Positions 4,971 to 13,119 of a stretch of DNA of 22,171 nt are shown one piece after another. Source of the DNA: a virus. Position 1 is the stretch's first letter, and each line of letters starts with the position of its first letter. The stretch spans positions 1-22,171 of the IMG/VR virus record IMGVR_UViG_3300030106_001806. One strand, written 5' to 3'. A program made the position numbers and the translations under genes. Under the pieces are notes generated by a model that saw nothing but the letters and a program-made list of their open reading frames with translations, did no database searches and had not been told where the DNA came from.

Positions 4971-6572
4971 ATGACTGATTTTGCAAAAGAACTTGTGAGT
5001 AGATTAAATTATTTAGAAACTTACAGAAAGTATTGGAATACACATTATCAGGAACTTGCAGACTACATGCTTCCTGAGAAATCAGATATTGTGAAAAAAA
5101 GGAGCAGAGGTGAGAAAAAAACAGAAAACATCTTTGATGGCACAGCAGGACAAGCTGTGGATCTTTTATCTTCTGCTTTACATGGCATGCTTACATCTGG
5201 TGCTACACCTTGGTTTCACCTTGACATTAAAGATGAAAACATTGGTAGAGATGATGAGGTAAAAGAATTTTTAGAAAACGCATCCATGAGCATGATGCGT
5301 GGATTCAATAGATCAAACTTTGAAAACGAAGTGCATAGTTTGTATGTTGACTTAGTTGTGTTTGGAACAGGTTGTATGTTTATTGAAATGGAAAACAATA
5401 CACTCAGATTTTCTACACGACACATATCAGAGTTCTTTATACAAGAAAACCAGTTTGGAATGGTTGACACAGTTTTTAGAAAATACAAATCACCTGTTCG
5501 ACAAGTCGTGCAAAGATTTGGTATTGATAATGTAACAGAGCATCTAAAAAAGAAATTTGATAAATCACCAGATGAAGAAGTAGAATTATTACATGTGGTG
5601 TTGCCTAGAATTAACAGAAATCCAGAAAAGCCAGATAATCAGAATATGCCTTTTGCATCTTTTTATATTGATATGGAAACAAAAAGATTTTTATCCATTG
5701 GTGGCTTTGAGGAATTTCCCTATGTAGTTCCTCGTTTTCTTAAAAGCACAGGAGAAATCATGGGTCGTTCCCCTGCTATGACTGCTCTCGCTGATGTGAA
5801 AATGTTGAACTTGATGAGTAAGACCATCATTCAGGCAGCGCAAAAGCAAATTGATCCTCCTCTGCTTGTGCCTGATGATGGCTTCATTTTGCCAGTAAGA
5901 ACACAGCCTGGTGGTCTTAATTTTTTTAGAGCAGGAACAAGAGAAACAATATCACCACTCAATACAGGCGCAAACATTCCTATAGGTTTGAACATGGAGC
6001 AACAAAGAAGAGAAGCTATCAGAAGTGCTTTCTATGTTGACCAGTTGCTTAGTGGCACATCACCAAACATGACAGCTACAGAAGTTGTGCAAAGACAAGA
6101 AGAAAGAATGAGAGTGATTGGGCCTGTGCTTGGTAGATTGATGAATGAAATGCTAAGACCTTTGATAGATAGAGTTTTTGCACTCATGCTTAGAAACGAA
6201 ATGTTTACAATCCCACCAGAGATATTACAAGGCAGAGATATTGATATTGAATATGTATCTCCACTTGCAAAAGTACAAAAGTCAACAAGTCTTAATTCAA
6301 CAATGAGAGCATTAGAAATACTGTTACCACTTTCACAAAGCCTTCCTATTGGGGATCATTTAGATGAAGATGGTCTTGTTAGACATGTTACAGATAGTCT
6401 TGGTGTACCAAAATCAGTTCTGAGAACAAATGCTGAGATACAGCAAATCAGAGAACAAAGACAACAGATGCAGAAAGAGCAAATGGAAAGACAAAGAGAA
6501 CAAGAAGATGTTAATACAGCATTACAAGGCGCACAAGCAGTAAGGATGGTCGGTGGTGGTCAAGGCTCTTGA
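4971..6572 (+). CDS. Portal (head-tail connector) protein
   Basis: Forms the dodecameric ring at the unique capsid vertex through which DNA enters and leaves, and to which the tail adaptor binds. The 533 residues match the T7 gp8/BPP-1-type head-to-tail connector family. Recognisable parts are the N-terminal LNYLETYRKYWNTHYQELADYMLP, the segment FDGTAGQAVDLLSSALHGML followed by TPWFHL, and the later GRSPAMTALADVKMLNLMSK and TATEVVQRQEE. The C-terminus (about 485-533) is Gln/Glu/Arg-rich and likely a helical barrel. Length is typical. The start directly abuts the preceding TAG, with AGGA upstream, so coupling is likely. The 3' end overlaps the next gene by 20 bases. Confidence 0.93.
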   Translation: MTDFAKELVSRLNYLETYRKYWNTHYQELADYMLPEKSDIVKKRSRGEKKTENIFDGTAGQAVDLLSSALHGMLTSGATPWFHLDIKDENIGRDDEVKEFLENASMSMMRGFNRSNFENEVHSLYVDLVVFGTGCMFIEMENNTLRFSTRHISEFFIQENQFGMVDTVFRKYKSPVRQVVQRFGIDNVTEHLKKKFDKSPDEEVELLHVVLPRINRNPEKPDNQNMPFASFYIDMETKRFLSIGGFEEFPYVVPRFLKSTGEIMGRSPAMTALADVKMLNLMSKTIIQAAQKQIDPPLLVPDDGFILPVRTQPGGLNFFRAGTRETISPLNTGANIPIGLNMEQQRREAIRSAFYVDQLLSGTSPNMTATEVVQRQEERMRVIGPVLGRLMNEMLRPLIDRVFALMLRNEMFTIPPEILQGRDIDIEYVSPLAKVQKSTSLNSTMRALEILLPLSQSLPIGDHLDEDGLVRHVTDSLGVPKSVLRTNAEIQQIREQRQQMQKEQMERQREQEDVNTALQGAQAVRMVGGGQGS

Positions 6573-6795
6573 AAACTTAAAATATATGTATCGTCAAGTT
6601 TTTACTACCGATTCTGGAAAAAAGGTGTTAAAAGATTTAGAAGGGCGTTGCAACTTTCGTATCACAACTTATGTGAGCAACGATAGTAATGGAACTGCTT
6701 TTGAAGAAGGCAAGAGAACTGTTTACTTGCACATTTTAAATATGTTAGAAGAGGAAACAAATGAACGAAACAGAACAACAGGCAATCCAAACTGA
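6553..6795 (+). CDS. Bbp19-like small phage protein
   Basis: The 80-aa chain contains MYRQVFTTDSGKKVLKDLEG and a C-terminal FEEGKRTVYLHILNML. These fit the Bbp19-like domain found between portal and scaffold genes in BPP-1-type podoviruses; its biochemical role is unknown to me. The start is uncertain. The longest frame opens with GTG at 6553, with AAGGA about 8 bases upstream. An in-frame ATG at 6586 would give 69 residues but has no nearby ribosome binding site, so GTG is preferred. It overlaps the portal gene by 20 bases and the scaffold gene by 35 bases, so three genes interlock here. Confidence 0.7.
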   Translation: MVVKALENLKYMYRQVFTTDSGKKVLKDLEGRCNFRITTYVSNDSNGTAFEEGKRTVYLHILNMLEEETNERNRTTGNPN

Positions 6796-7621
6796 ACAGC
6801 CACAGCCAAGTGTCGCAGTAGAAACACCTGCTGAAGTGGCAAGTGGTAGTGGATCTCGAAGTGAGTTTCTACAACAATTACCAGAAGAAATAAGAGAACA
6901 TCCAAGTTTACAAAGCATCAATGATGTTGGCAATCTAGGACTTTCTTTTGTAAATGCACAAAGACTAATTGGTGCAGATAAGTTACCACTTCCGAAAAAT
7001 CCAACAGAAGATGATTTAAATAATATTTACTCAAGGCTTGGTAGACCAGATGAGCCAAGTGGCTATGCTCTGCAAGCTGATGGTCAAATGCTTTCTGAAT
7101 CAGATGTAAATACTGTATCAGATGTTTTTCATAAACTTGGTTTATCAAAGACACAAGCAAATGGTATTTTAGATTATTACAGAAGCAGCATACAGCAAAC
7201 TACAGAAGCAATGACAAAAGATGCTGCACAACAAAAAACTGATGTTGAGCAAAAACTTAAAGCAGAATGGGGTGCTGATTATGATGCAAAAGTGCAAATG
7301 GCAAACCAGGCAGTATCAGATATTGTAGGAAAAGATTTACTTGATATTGAACTCAAAGATGGAACAAAAGTTGGAAATCATCCTGCTTTTATAAAAGCCT
7401 TTTCAAACTTTGCAGAGTTTAAAAGGTCTGTAACAAAAGAAGATACAATTTCAGAAAACGCTGTAAATTACAGAATGAGTCCTGCTGATGCACAGGCTAA
7501 AATAGATGCAATCATGCAGGATAAAAGTCATGCTTATTGGAATAGAAAAGATACTATAGGCAGACAAAAAGCAGTTCAAGAGGTACAAGATTTATACGAG
7601 ATGGTAAGTGGAGCAGCGTGA
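6761..7621 (+). CDS. Capsid scaffolding protein
   Basis: Probable internal scaffold that guides capsid assembly and then leaves or is degraded. The 286 residues are acidic, Gln/Ala/Asp-rich and low in aromatics. A disordered N-terminus (TEQPQPSVAVETPAEVASG) precedes a segment FLQQLPEEIREHPSLQSIND typical of podoviral scaffolds. GRPDEPSGYAL and a helical region (QQKTDVEQKLKAEWGADYD) follow, then a C-terminal motif MSPADAQAKIDAIMQDKSHAYWN, which is common in this family and likely binds capsid protein. Position between the portal and the major capsid gene supports the call. AGAGGA lies upstream of the ATG, inside the preceding gene. Confidence 0.85.
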   Translation: MNETEQQAIQTEQPQPSVAVETPAEVASGSGSRSEFLQQLPEEIREHPSLQSINDVGNLGLSFVNAQRLIGADKLPLPKNPTEDDLNNIYSRLGRPDEPSGYALQADGQMLSESDVNTVSDVFHKLGLSKTQANGILDYYRSSIQQTTEAMTKDAAQQKTDVEQKLKAEWGADYDAKVQMANQAVSDIVGKDLLDIELKDGTKVGNHPAFIKAFSNFAEFKRSVTKEDTISENAVNYRMSPADAQAKIDAIMQDKSHAYWNRKDTIGRQKAVQEVQDLYEMVSGAA

Positions 7622-7841
7622 AATTAGAATGGAGTGCTTGAGACTTGCTGTTGAGTTTGGCAGTCAAAGAGATTTAGAGAATCCCAGACAACTCGCAGAT
7701 ATATACTACGAGTGGGTTATGGAGGGTAGCTTAGAAATAAGTCCTTCTGGCAATCGGAAAGACGATAGACCTAACGAGTCTGAAAATCATAGGAGTGTCC
7801 GTAAGGGTAGCATACCGAAAGTAACAAAAATGAAACTGTAG
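7608..7841 (+). CDS. Small hypothetical protein between scaffold and capsid genes, 77 aa
   Basis: Function unknown. The N-terminal half (IRMECLRLAVEFGSQRDLEN, then LADIYYEWVMEG) looks like a small helical domain. The C-terminal half is Ser/Arg/Lys-rich and probably disordered. The longest frame starts with GTG at 7608, overlapping the scaffold gene by 14 bases. An ATG at 7629 would give 70 residues and would leave the conserved-looking start MECLRLA. Neither has a strong ribosome binding site, so translation may rely on ribosomes finishing the scaffold gene. The adjacent DNA has no other gene before the capsid start at 7862. It may help capsid assembly, by position only. Confidence 0.55.
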   Translation: MEQREIRMECLRLAVEFGSQRDLENPRQLADIYYEWVMEGSLEISPSGNRKDDRPNESENHRSVRKGSIPKVTKMKL

Positions 7842-7861
7842 TTATTGATAAGGAGTAAATT

Positions 7862-8725
7862 ATGTCAGTAAATGTAACTACGGCATTTGTCCAACAGTAT
7901 TCTGCTAATGTGCAGATGCTCTCTCAGCAAATGGGTTCATTGCTTAGAGATGCTGTAAGGGTAGAATCTGTTACAGGAAAAAATGCCTTTTTCGATCAGA
8001 TCGGCAAAGTTACTGCGCAAAAGCGTACAACTCGTCATTCTGATACACCACAAATAGATACTCCACATGCCAGAAGAAGAGTATCCTTGGTCGATTATGA
8101 GTTCGCAGACCTTATAGACGAGCAAGACAAAGTTCGTATGCTTATTGATCCAACAAGTGCTTATGCTCAAGCAGCAGCAGCAGCTATGGGAAGATCAATG
8201 GATGATGTCATCATTGATGCAGCATTAGGAACTGCGTTTACTGGAGAAACAGGATCAACATCAACAACCATGCTTGCAGGCAATCAAATTGCAAATGGTG
8301 GTACTGATTTGACAGTTGCAAAGTTAAGAACAGCTAAAAAGACACTTGACTTAGCATCAGTAGATCCTTCAATCCCAAGATATATTGCTGTAGGCCCAGA
8401 GCAGATTGATGCGTTATTAGGAGATACAAATGTAACATCTTCTGATTTCAACACAGTCAAGGCTCTTGTCCAAGGTGAGATTGACACTTTCATGGGATTT
8501 CAATTCATAGTAACCAACAGACTATCAAAGGCGAGTAACATCCGTTCATGTTTTGCATGGGCAGAAGATGGTCTTACATTAGCGATTGGCAAAGATGTCA
8601 TGGCGAGAATAGATGAGAGAAGCGACAAAGGTTACGCAACTCAAGTTTACTATTGCATGAGTATCGGTGCTACGAGAATGGAAGAAGAAAAAGTCGTTCA
8701 GATAGACTGTGATGAGTCAGCGTAA
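7862..8725 (+). CDS. Major capsid protein
   Basis: Forms the icosahedral shell. The 287-residue protein fits the podoviral capsid family seen in BPP-1-like and marine phages. Recognisable segments are TTAFVQQYSANVQMLSQQMG, then VDYEFADLIDEQDKVRMLID at about 80-99, AYAQAAAAAMGRSMDDVIIDAA at about 100-121, and MGFQFIVTNRLS near 211. These fit an HK97-like fold; the BPP-1 relative is reported to have a rearranged HK97 topology, which may apply here by homology. A strong AAGGAG lies 7 bases before the ATG, as expected for the most abundant virion protein. The scaffold is just upstream and a likely decoration protein just downstream. Confidence 0.9.
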   Translation: MSVNVTTAFVQQYSANVQMLSQQMGSLLRDAVRVESVTGKNAFFDQIGKVTAQKRTTRHSDTPQIDTPHARRRVSLVDYEFADLIDEQDKVRMLIDPTSAYAQAAAAAMGRSMDDVIIDAALGTAFTGETGSTSTTMLAGNQIANGGTDLTVAKLRTAKKTLDLASVDPSIPRYIAVGPEQIDALLGDTNVTSSDFNTVKALVQGEIDTFMGFQFIVTNRLSKASNIRSCFAWAEDGLTLAIGKDVMARIDERSDKGYATQVYYCMSIGATRMEEEKVVQIDCDESA

Positions 8726-8736
8726 GGGAGAAGTAA

Positions 8737-9219
8737 ATGACTACAAAAAATTCTACACTTGTAGCTAATTTTGAAGCTACTCCTCAAGTTGCTAGTAATT
8801 CTCAAGAGCTTCATGGCGTTTTGCGTGTGGCTCAAGGAACGATAGCACTAGCTGCTGGAGACAGTACAGACAATGATATTGTCATGCTTGCTCCACTTCC
8901 AAGTAACGCATCTATAACCAAACTTCAGGTTGCAACAGATGCTTTAGGTGGCAGTTGTACTTTTAATGTTGGTATCTATCAAACAGATGGAACAGTTGTA
9001 GACGAGGACTTTTTCGCTACATCAGTTGCAGATGGTACAACAGCAGTTGCAGACTTAAGAACGGAAGCAGCAGATATTAATACGATTGGTAAAAAACTAT
9101 TTGAAAATGCAGGAGCATCCACAGATCCAGGTGGGTACTACTACATTGCAGCTACCTTTAACGCCACAGGTGGTACAGGTGGTGATATGTCTTTTATCAT
9201 TGAGTATGTAATCAACTAA
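8737..9219 (+). CDS. Probable capsid decoration (cement) protein
   Basis: The 160-residue protein is rich in Ala, Thr, Gly and Asp and nearly free of Lys and Arg. It has alternating hydrophobic residues typical of a beta-sandwich (GVLRVAQGTIALAAGDS, IVMLAPLPSNASITKLQVA, GGYYYIAATFN, MSFIIEYVIN). It sits 11 bases after the capsid gene with its own GGGAG site, where BPP-1 encodes its cement protein (Bbp16). Outer head decoration is therefore the best guess, made from position and composition, not from a motif. A strong hairpin follows its stop codon, so it closes the head module. Confidence 0.65.
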   Translation: MTTKNSTLVANFEATPQVASNSQELHGVLRVAQGTIALAAGDSTDNDIVMLAPLPSNASITKLQVATDALGGSCTFNVGIYQTDGTVVDEDFFATSVADGTTAVADLRTEAADINTIGKKLFENAGASTDPGGYYYIAATFNATGGTGGDMSFIIEYVIN

Positions 9220-9221
9220 CA

Positions 9222-9245
9222 AGAGGGGGAGTTATCTCCCCTTCT
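9222..9245 (+). terminator. Strong hairpin after the head module, possible partial terminator
   Basis: Bases 9222-9231 and 9236-9245 pair as a 10-bp stem (nine Watson-Crick pairs, one G-T) closed by a TTAT loop; the core is GGGGAG/CTCCCC. A run of five T follows six bases later (9252-9256). The offset T-run makes this an imperfect intrinsic terminator, perhaps one that dampens read-through into tail genes or protects the 3' end of capsid mRNA. The weak AAAGG ribosome site of the next gene lies directly after it. Confidence 0.6.
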
Positions 9246-9258
9246 CAAAGGTTTTTAT

Positions 9259-9855
9259 ATGCCATCAGTAGTAGATATATGTAATGAAGCAATGGATTTA
9301 TTAGGTGCAGCAACAATAACTGCACTTACAGAAAATTCAAAAGAAGCAAGACTTTGTAATAGAAGATTCTCAACAGTAAGAGATGCAACACTTCGATCAC
9401 ATAGTTGGAACTGTGCAATAGCTAGAGCCGATTTAGCAGCAGATAGTACAGCGCCTTCTTTTGGTTTTGCAAACCAGTTTCCTTTACCTACTGATCCTTT
9501 TTGTTTGAGAGTTCTATCTTTTTTTACATCAAATGTAGATGCAGAAATATCTCCTTACGACAGTCAAGTTATGTATAAAGTTGAGGGAAGAAAGATACTT
9601 TCAGATGAAGGAACTTGCAGAATAACTTACATAGCAAGAATTACAGATACAGAACAGTTTGATAGTTTGTTATCTAATGCTATTGCTTACAGACTGGCAT
9701 CAGAAACAGCTTATGCAATAACAGGTAGTACAACAGTTGCACAGTCAATGTATACTATGTATGAACAAAAGGTAAGAGAAGCAAGGGCAATGGATGCTCT
9801 TGAAGGTAAGCCAGATAAATTAGTTGCTGATGAGTTTACAAACATAAGGTTGTAA
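9259..9855 (+). CDS. Tail tubular protein A / head-tail adaptor (T7 gp11-like)
   Basis: Builds the ring joining portal and nozzle. The 198 residues match the T7 gp11-type family: VDICNEAMDLLGAATITAL at the N-terminus, then RLCNRRFSTVRDATLRSHSWNCAIARADL at about 31-60. A hydrophobic PLPTDPFCLRVLSF follows, and the C-terminal half has YRLASETAYAI and MYEQKVREARAMD. Length is typical. The start is the first ATG after the hairpin that closes the head module; its ribosome site (AAAGG) is weak. The nozzle gene begins two bases after its stop. Confidence 0.9.
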   Translation: MPSVVDICNEAMDLLGAATITALTENSKEARLCNRRFSTVRDATLRSHSWNCAIARADLAADSTAPSFGFANQFPLPTDPFCLRVLSFFTSNVDAEISPYDSQVMYKVEGRKILSDEGTCRITYIARITDTEQFDSLLSNAIAYRLASETAYAITGSTTVAQSMYTMYEQKVREARAMDALEGKPDKLVADEFTNIRL

Positions 9856-9856
9856 T

Positions 9857-12250
9857 ATGGCTAGAGTATCTACGATCTTAACTAACTTTCGAGCAGGAGA
9901 GTTGTCTCCCAAACTATCAGGTCGTATTGATTTGCAGAAATATAGTGAGGGTTGTGATACTCTTGAAAATATGTTGGTGTTCCCCTCTGGTGGTATAACT
10001 CGCAGACCAGGCACATCTTTTGCTGGAAGAAGTAAAGATGATGGAAAAGTAAAACTTGTCAACTTTGAATTTTCAGATGAACAGGCTTATGTGCTAGAGT
10101 TTGGCGCAAACTACATAAGGTTTTTCAAAGATGGTGGAATACTTACAGAAGCAACAAAAACTATAACTGCAATAACAAAAGCAAATCCAGCAGTCGTTAC
10201 TGCGACATCACATGGTTATAGTAACGGAGACAGAGTTTTTGTATCTGGTGTTGTTGGCATGACAGAAGTAAACAACAGAGAGTTTACTGTTGCAAATAAA
10301 ACAACAAATACATTTGAGTTATCAGGTATAAACAGTTCAAGTTTTACAACCTACACATCAGGTGGCACAAGTGGAAAAATAGTAGAAGTTTCAACAACTT
10401 ACAGCGTAACTGAGATATTTGAGATTAACTTTGCACAATCAGCAGATGTATTGTTTATCGCACACAAATCACACGAACCAGCAAAACTTACAAGAACAAG
10501 CACAACAAGTTTTACACTAGCTGATATTGATTTTACAGATGGCCCATATTTAGACGAAAACATAAGCACAACTACAATATACGCAAGTGCTGCTACAGGA
10601 ACAGGAATTAATCTAGTTGCATCAGCAGCGACTTTTGAAAGTGGTCATGTTGGCGCTTTGTTTAGATTTAGAGAGATTATCGAGACAAGCCATGATGCTT
10701 GGGCAGCTTCAACAAGTTATGCGCAAAATGATACTGTAAGAAACGCAGGTAATGTCTACAAGAAAACAAACTCAGGCTCACATACAAGTGGCACGACTCC
10801 TCCAGTACACACAACTGGCACAGAGACTTATGGTAGTATTGATTGGGAGTTTCAGCATAGTGGAACAGGTTTTGTCAAGATAACAGGTTTTACAAGTTCA
10901 ACACAAGTTGCAGCAGATGTGAAAAGCACATTGCCTGCTTCAGTTGTAGGCTCTAGCAATCCAACAACAAAATGGTCAGAAGGAGCATTTAGTTCTGTTC
11001 GTGGCTTTCCAAAGGCTCTTGCATTTTACGAAGAGAGATTATTCTTTGCTGGTACTACACATCAACCACAAACTATCTTTGGTAGTGTGTCTGCTGATTT
11101 TGAAAATCACACGCCAGGAACAAATGATGATGATGCAGTAAATGTTACTATAGCATCAGACCAAGTAAATGTTATAAAGCATTTATTACCAGGTCGTTTT
11201 TTGCAGATACTCACAACAAGTGCTGAGTTTACTCTTTCTGGTGGCACAGGCACAACTGCTGTTACACCAACGAATGTAAATGTGTTGAGAGAAACAACTT
11301 TTGGAACATCACAAGTAAGACCTTTGCGTGCAGGTAACTCAACGATACTTGTTCAAAAAGGAACAGAGAAAGTAAAAGAAATAACATTTGATTTAGATAC
11401 AGATGGACTACTTGGCGTTGATTTGACTGTGCTTGCAGATCACATAACAAGAGGTGGTTTGACGGATATGATATGGCAACAAGAACCTGAGTTAATACTT
11501 TGGTTTGTTGGTGCTGATGGTGCTTTGATTGGTCTTACATATGATAGAGCAAATGGAACTGTTGGATGGCATGGACACACTCTTGGTGGTAGTGGTGTAG
11601 TAGAAAGCATTACAGCGATACCAAGTGGTGCAGAAGATCAAGTATATCTGAGTGTTAAGAGAACAATCAATAGCGCTACAGTAAGACATATTGTTTTTCT
11701 TAAATCAATAAACTTTGGAACAGATGTAGCAGATGCCTTTTTTGTAGATAGTGGCTTGACCTACTCTGGATCTGCAACGACAACAATTACAGGATTAAAT
11801 CACCTTGAGGGAGAAACAGTCCAAATACTTGCAGATGGTTCTGCGCATGCAGACAAAACAGTATCAGGTGGTACAGTAACTTTAGATAGATCAGTTACAA
11901 AGGCACATATTGGACTTGGCTTTTCAAGTGTTGTAAAAACTTTGCGTTTGGAAGCTGGTGCTAATGATGGCACATCTCAAGGAAAAATAAAAAGAATACA
12001 TGGTGTAACAGCAAGATTTTTAGATACAGTAGGAGCAGAGTTAGGCCCAGACACATCAAATCTTGATAGAATACCATTTAGAGATAGCAGTATGGCTATG
12101 GACACAGCAGTACCAATGTTTACAGGAGATAAAGAAATATCTTTTCCAGCAGGATATGATAATGATGCACAAGTTGTAATAAGACAATCACAACCATTGC
12201 CTATGACTGTTGTTGCTATAATGAGGAGGTCAAATACTTTTGATGCTTAA
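9857..12250 (+). CDS. Tail tubular protein B / tail nozzle (T7 gp12-like)
   Basis: Forms the tail nozzle that anchors fibres and channels DNA. The 797-aa protein opens with the family signature STILTNFRAGELSPKLSGR, followed by LENMLVFPSGGITRRPGT. Two inserted surface modules are visible. Residues about 102-177 (AVVTATSHGYSNGDRVFVSG...) resemble the FCCH-type beta domain often found in phage tail proteins. Residues about 281-330 (AWAASTSYAQNDTVRNAGNVY) resemble a small carbohydrate-binding module; a related WAASTSY segment occurs in the fibre gene. Later, GFPKALAFYEERLFFAGT and PRPLRAG-like segments are typical of the nozzle core. The length is close to T7 gp12 (794). Confidence 0.9.
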   Translation: MARVSTILTNFRAGELSPKLSGRIDLQKYSEGCDTLENMLVFPSGGITRRPGTSFAGRSKDDGKVKLVNFEFSDEQAYVLEFGANYIRFFKDGGILTEATKTITAITKANPAVVTATSHGYSNGDRVFVSGVVGMTEVNNREFTVANKTTNTFELSGINSSSFTTYTSGGTSGKIVEVSTTYSVTEIFEINFAQSADVLFIAHKSHEPAKLTRTSTTSFTLADIDFTDGPYLDENISTTTIYASAATGTGINLVASAATFESGHVGALFRFREIIETSHDAWAASTSYAQNDTVRNAGNVYKKTNSGSHTSGTTPPVHTTGTETYGSIDWEFQHSGTGFVKITGFTSSTQVAADVKSTLPASVVGSSNPTTKWSEGAFSSVRGFPKALAFYEERLFFAGTTHQPQTIFGSVSADFENHTPGTNDDDAVNVTIASDQVNVIKHLLPGRFLQILTTSAEFTLSGGTGTTAVTPTNVNVLRETTFGTSQVRPLRAGNSTILVQKGTEKVKEITFDLDTDGLLGVDLTVLADHITRGGLTDMIWQQEPELILWFVGADGALIGLTYDRANGTVGWHGHTLGGSGVVESITAIPSGAEDQVYLSVKRTINSATVRHIVFLKSINFGTDVADAFFVDSGLTYSGSATTTITGLNHLEGETVQILADGSAHADKTVSGGTVTLDRSVTKAHIGLGFSSVVKTLRLEAGANDGTSQGKIKRIHGVTARFLDTVGAELGPDTSNLDRIPFRDSSMAMDTAVPMFTGDKEISFPAGYDNDAQVVIRQSQPLPMTVVAIMRRSNTFDA

Positions 12251-12662
12251 ATTAGTAAAATTAGAAGATAAACACATCAAAAATATTAAAACTGATTTTG
12301 AGTTTTCAGAACATCACAGAAGTTTACTGTGTCGAGACAATACAAGTGGATATGCTGCATTACTTGATAACCATGTGGTTGCGATAGGTGGTGTAAGTTG
12401 TTTGTGGGAGGGTGTTGCAGAAGGTTGGTTTATTATTGGAAATATCGGCAAGTCATTTCCACTTGCATTAGCAAGAATAGTTAAAAAGATGGTAAGTACA
12501 ATAATTTTAGAAAATAATTTATTTCGTTTACAAGCAAGTGTATGTTCTAATGATAAAAAGGCAGTTAGATTTATTAGATGGTTAAAATTTACAGAAGAAG
12601 GAATAATGAAAAAGTTTGGGCCTGATGGGGTAGACTATATTCGTTATGCTTGGGTGAAATAA
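12243..12662 (+). CDS. GNAT-fold protein, T7 gp13-like internal virion/assembly protein
   Basis: The 139-residue protein resembles the phage gp13/DUF2833 family with an acetyltransferase fold: GYAALLDNHVVAIGGVSCLWEG as the central beta-hairpin, then WFIIGNIGK, then RLQASVCSNDKKAVRFIRWLKFTEEG as the usual C-terminal GNAT beta-alpha-beta. The typical acetyl-CoA loop (Q/RxxGxG/A) is not obvious, so enzyme activity is uncertain. T7 gp13 (138 aa) is needed for core-protein assembly. An AGGAGG site inside the nozzle gene lies 13 bases before the ATG at 12243 and 10 before a TTG at 12240; I chose ATG, but the TTG would add one Met. Its stop overlaps the next start by one base. Confidence 0.75.
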   Translation: MLKLVKLEDKHIKNIKTDFEFSEHHRSLLCRDNTSGYAALLDNHVVAIGGVSCLWEGVAEGWFIIGNIGKSFPLALARIVKKMVSTIILENNLFRLQASVCSNDKKAVRFIRWLKFTEEGIMKKFGPDGVDYIRYAWVK

Positions 12663-13117
12663 TGAGTCCGACAGTTATAGCAGCAGCAGCAGTTGGAGCA
12701 TCAGGTTTTTTAAGTTTCAAAGGTGCAAAAGCACAAGCTAAAGCTATAGAAAGAACAGCAGACTACAATGCAAAAGTTGCTGAGAATGAAGCAATACTTT
12801 TGCAAAGAGCAAGGACAGATCAAGAAAGTCAACTTAGAAAAAATGCAGATAGACTTGAGGGAGCGCAAAGAGTAGCGACTGCAAAGTCTGGTATTACAAT
12901 GAGTGGCAGTCCATTAGAAGCACTTGCAGATACATATTTTAATACTGAAATGGATGCTTTAAGAATACAGTATGCTTCAGATATTGAGCAGACAAGACAG
13001 ATAGCATCAGCAAATTTAATTAGAGCAGAAGGTCAAGCAATGAAATCAGCAGCAAACACAAGAGCCTATGCAAACTTATTACAATCAGCAAGTCGATCAG
13101 CAACACTATTGAGTTAA
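12662..13117 (+). CDS. Internal virion protein, T7 gp14-like
   Basis: Probable smallest ejected core protein, which in T7 inserts into the outer membrane during infection. The 151 residues begin with a hydrophobic Ala/Gly-rich segment (TVIAAAAVGASGFLSF, about 3-18). A long helical region follows (KAQAKAIERTADYNAKVAENEAILLQ...), with the conserved-looking AKSGITMSGSPLEALADT near 79-96, which is shared by podoviral gp14-like proteins. ATG at 12662 overlaps the preceding TAA by one base; an in-frame TTG at 12650 is possible but needs four extra codons and has no better ribosome site. Order and size match T7 gene 14. Confidence 0.82.
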   Translation: MSPTVIAAAAVGASGFLSFKGAKAQAKAIERTADYNAKVAENEAILLQRARTDQESQLRKNADRLEGAQRVATAKSGITMSGSPLEALADTYFNTEMDALRIQYASDIEQTRQIASANLIRAEGQAMKSAANTRAYANLLQSASRSATLLS

Positions 13118-13119
13118 TT

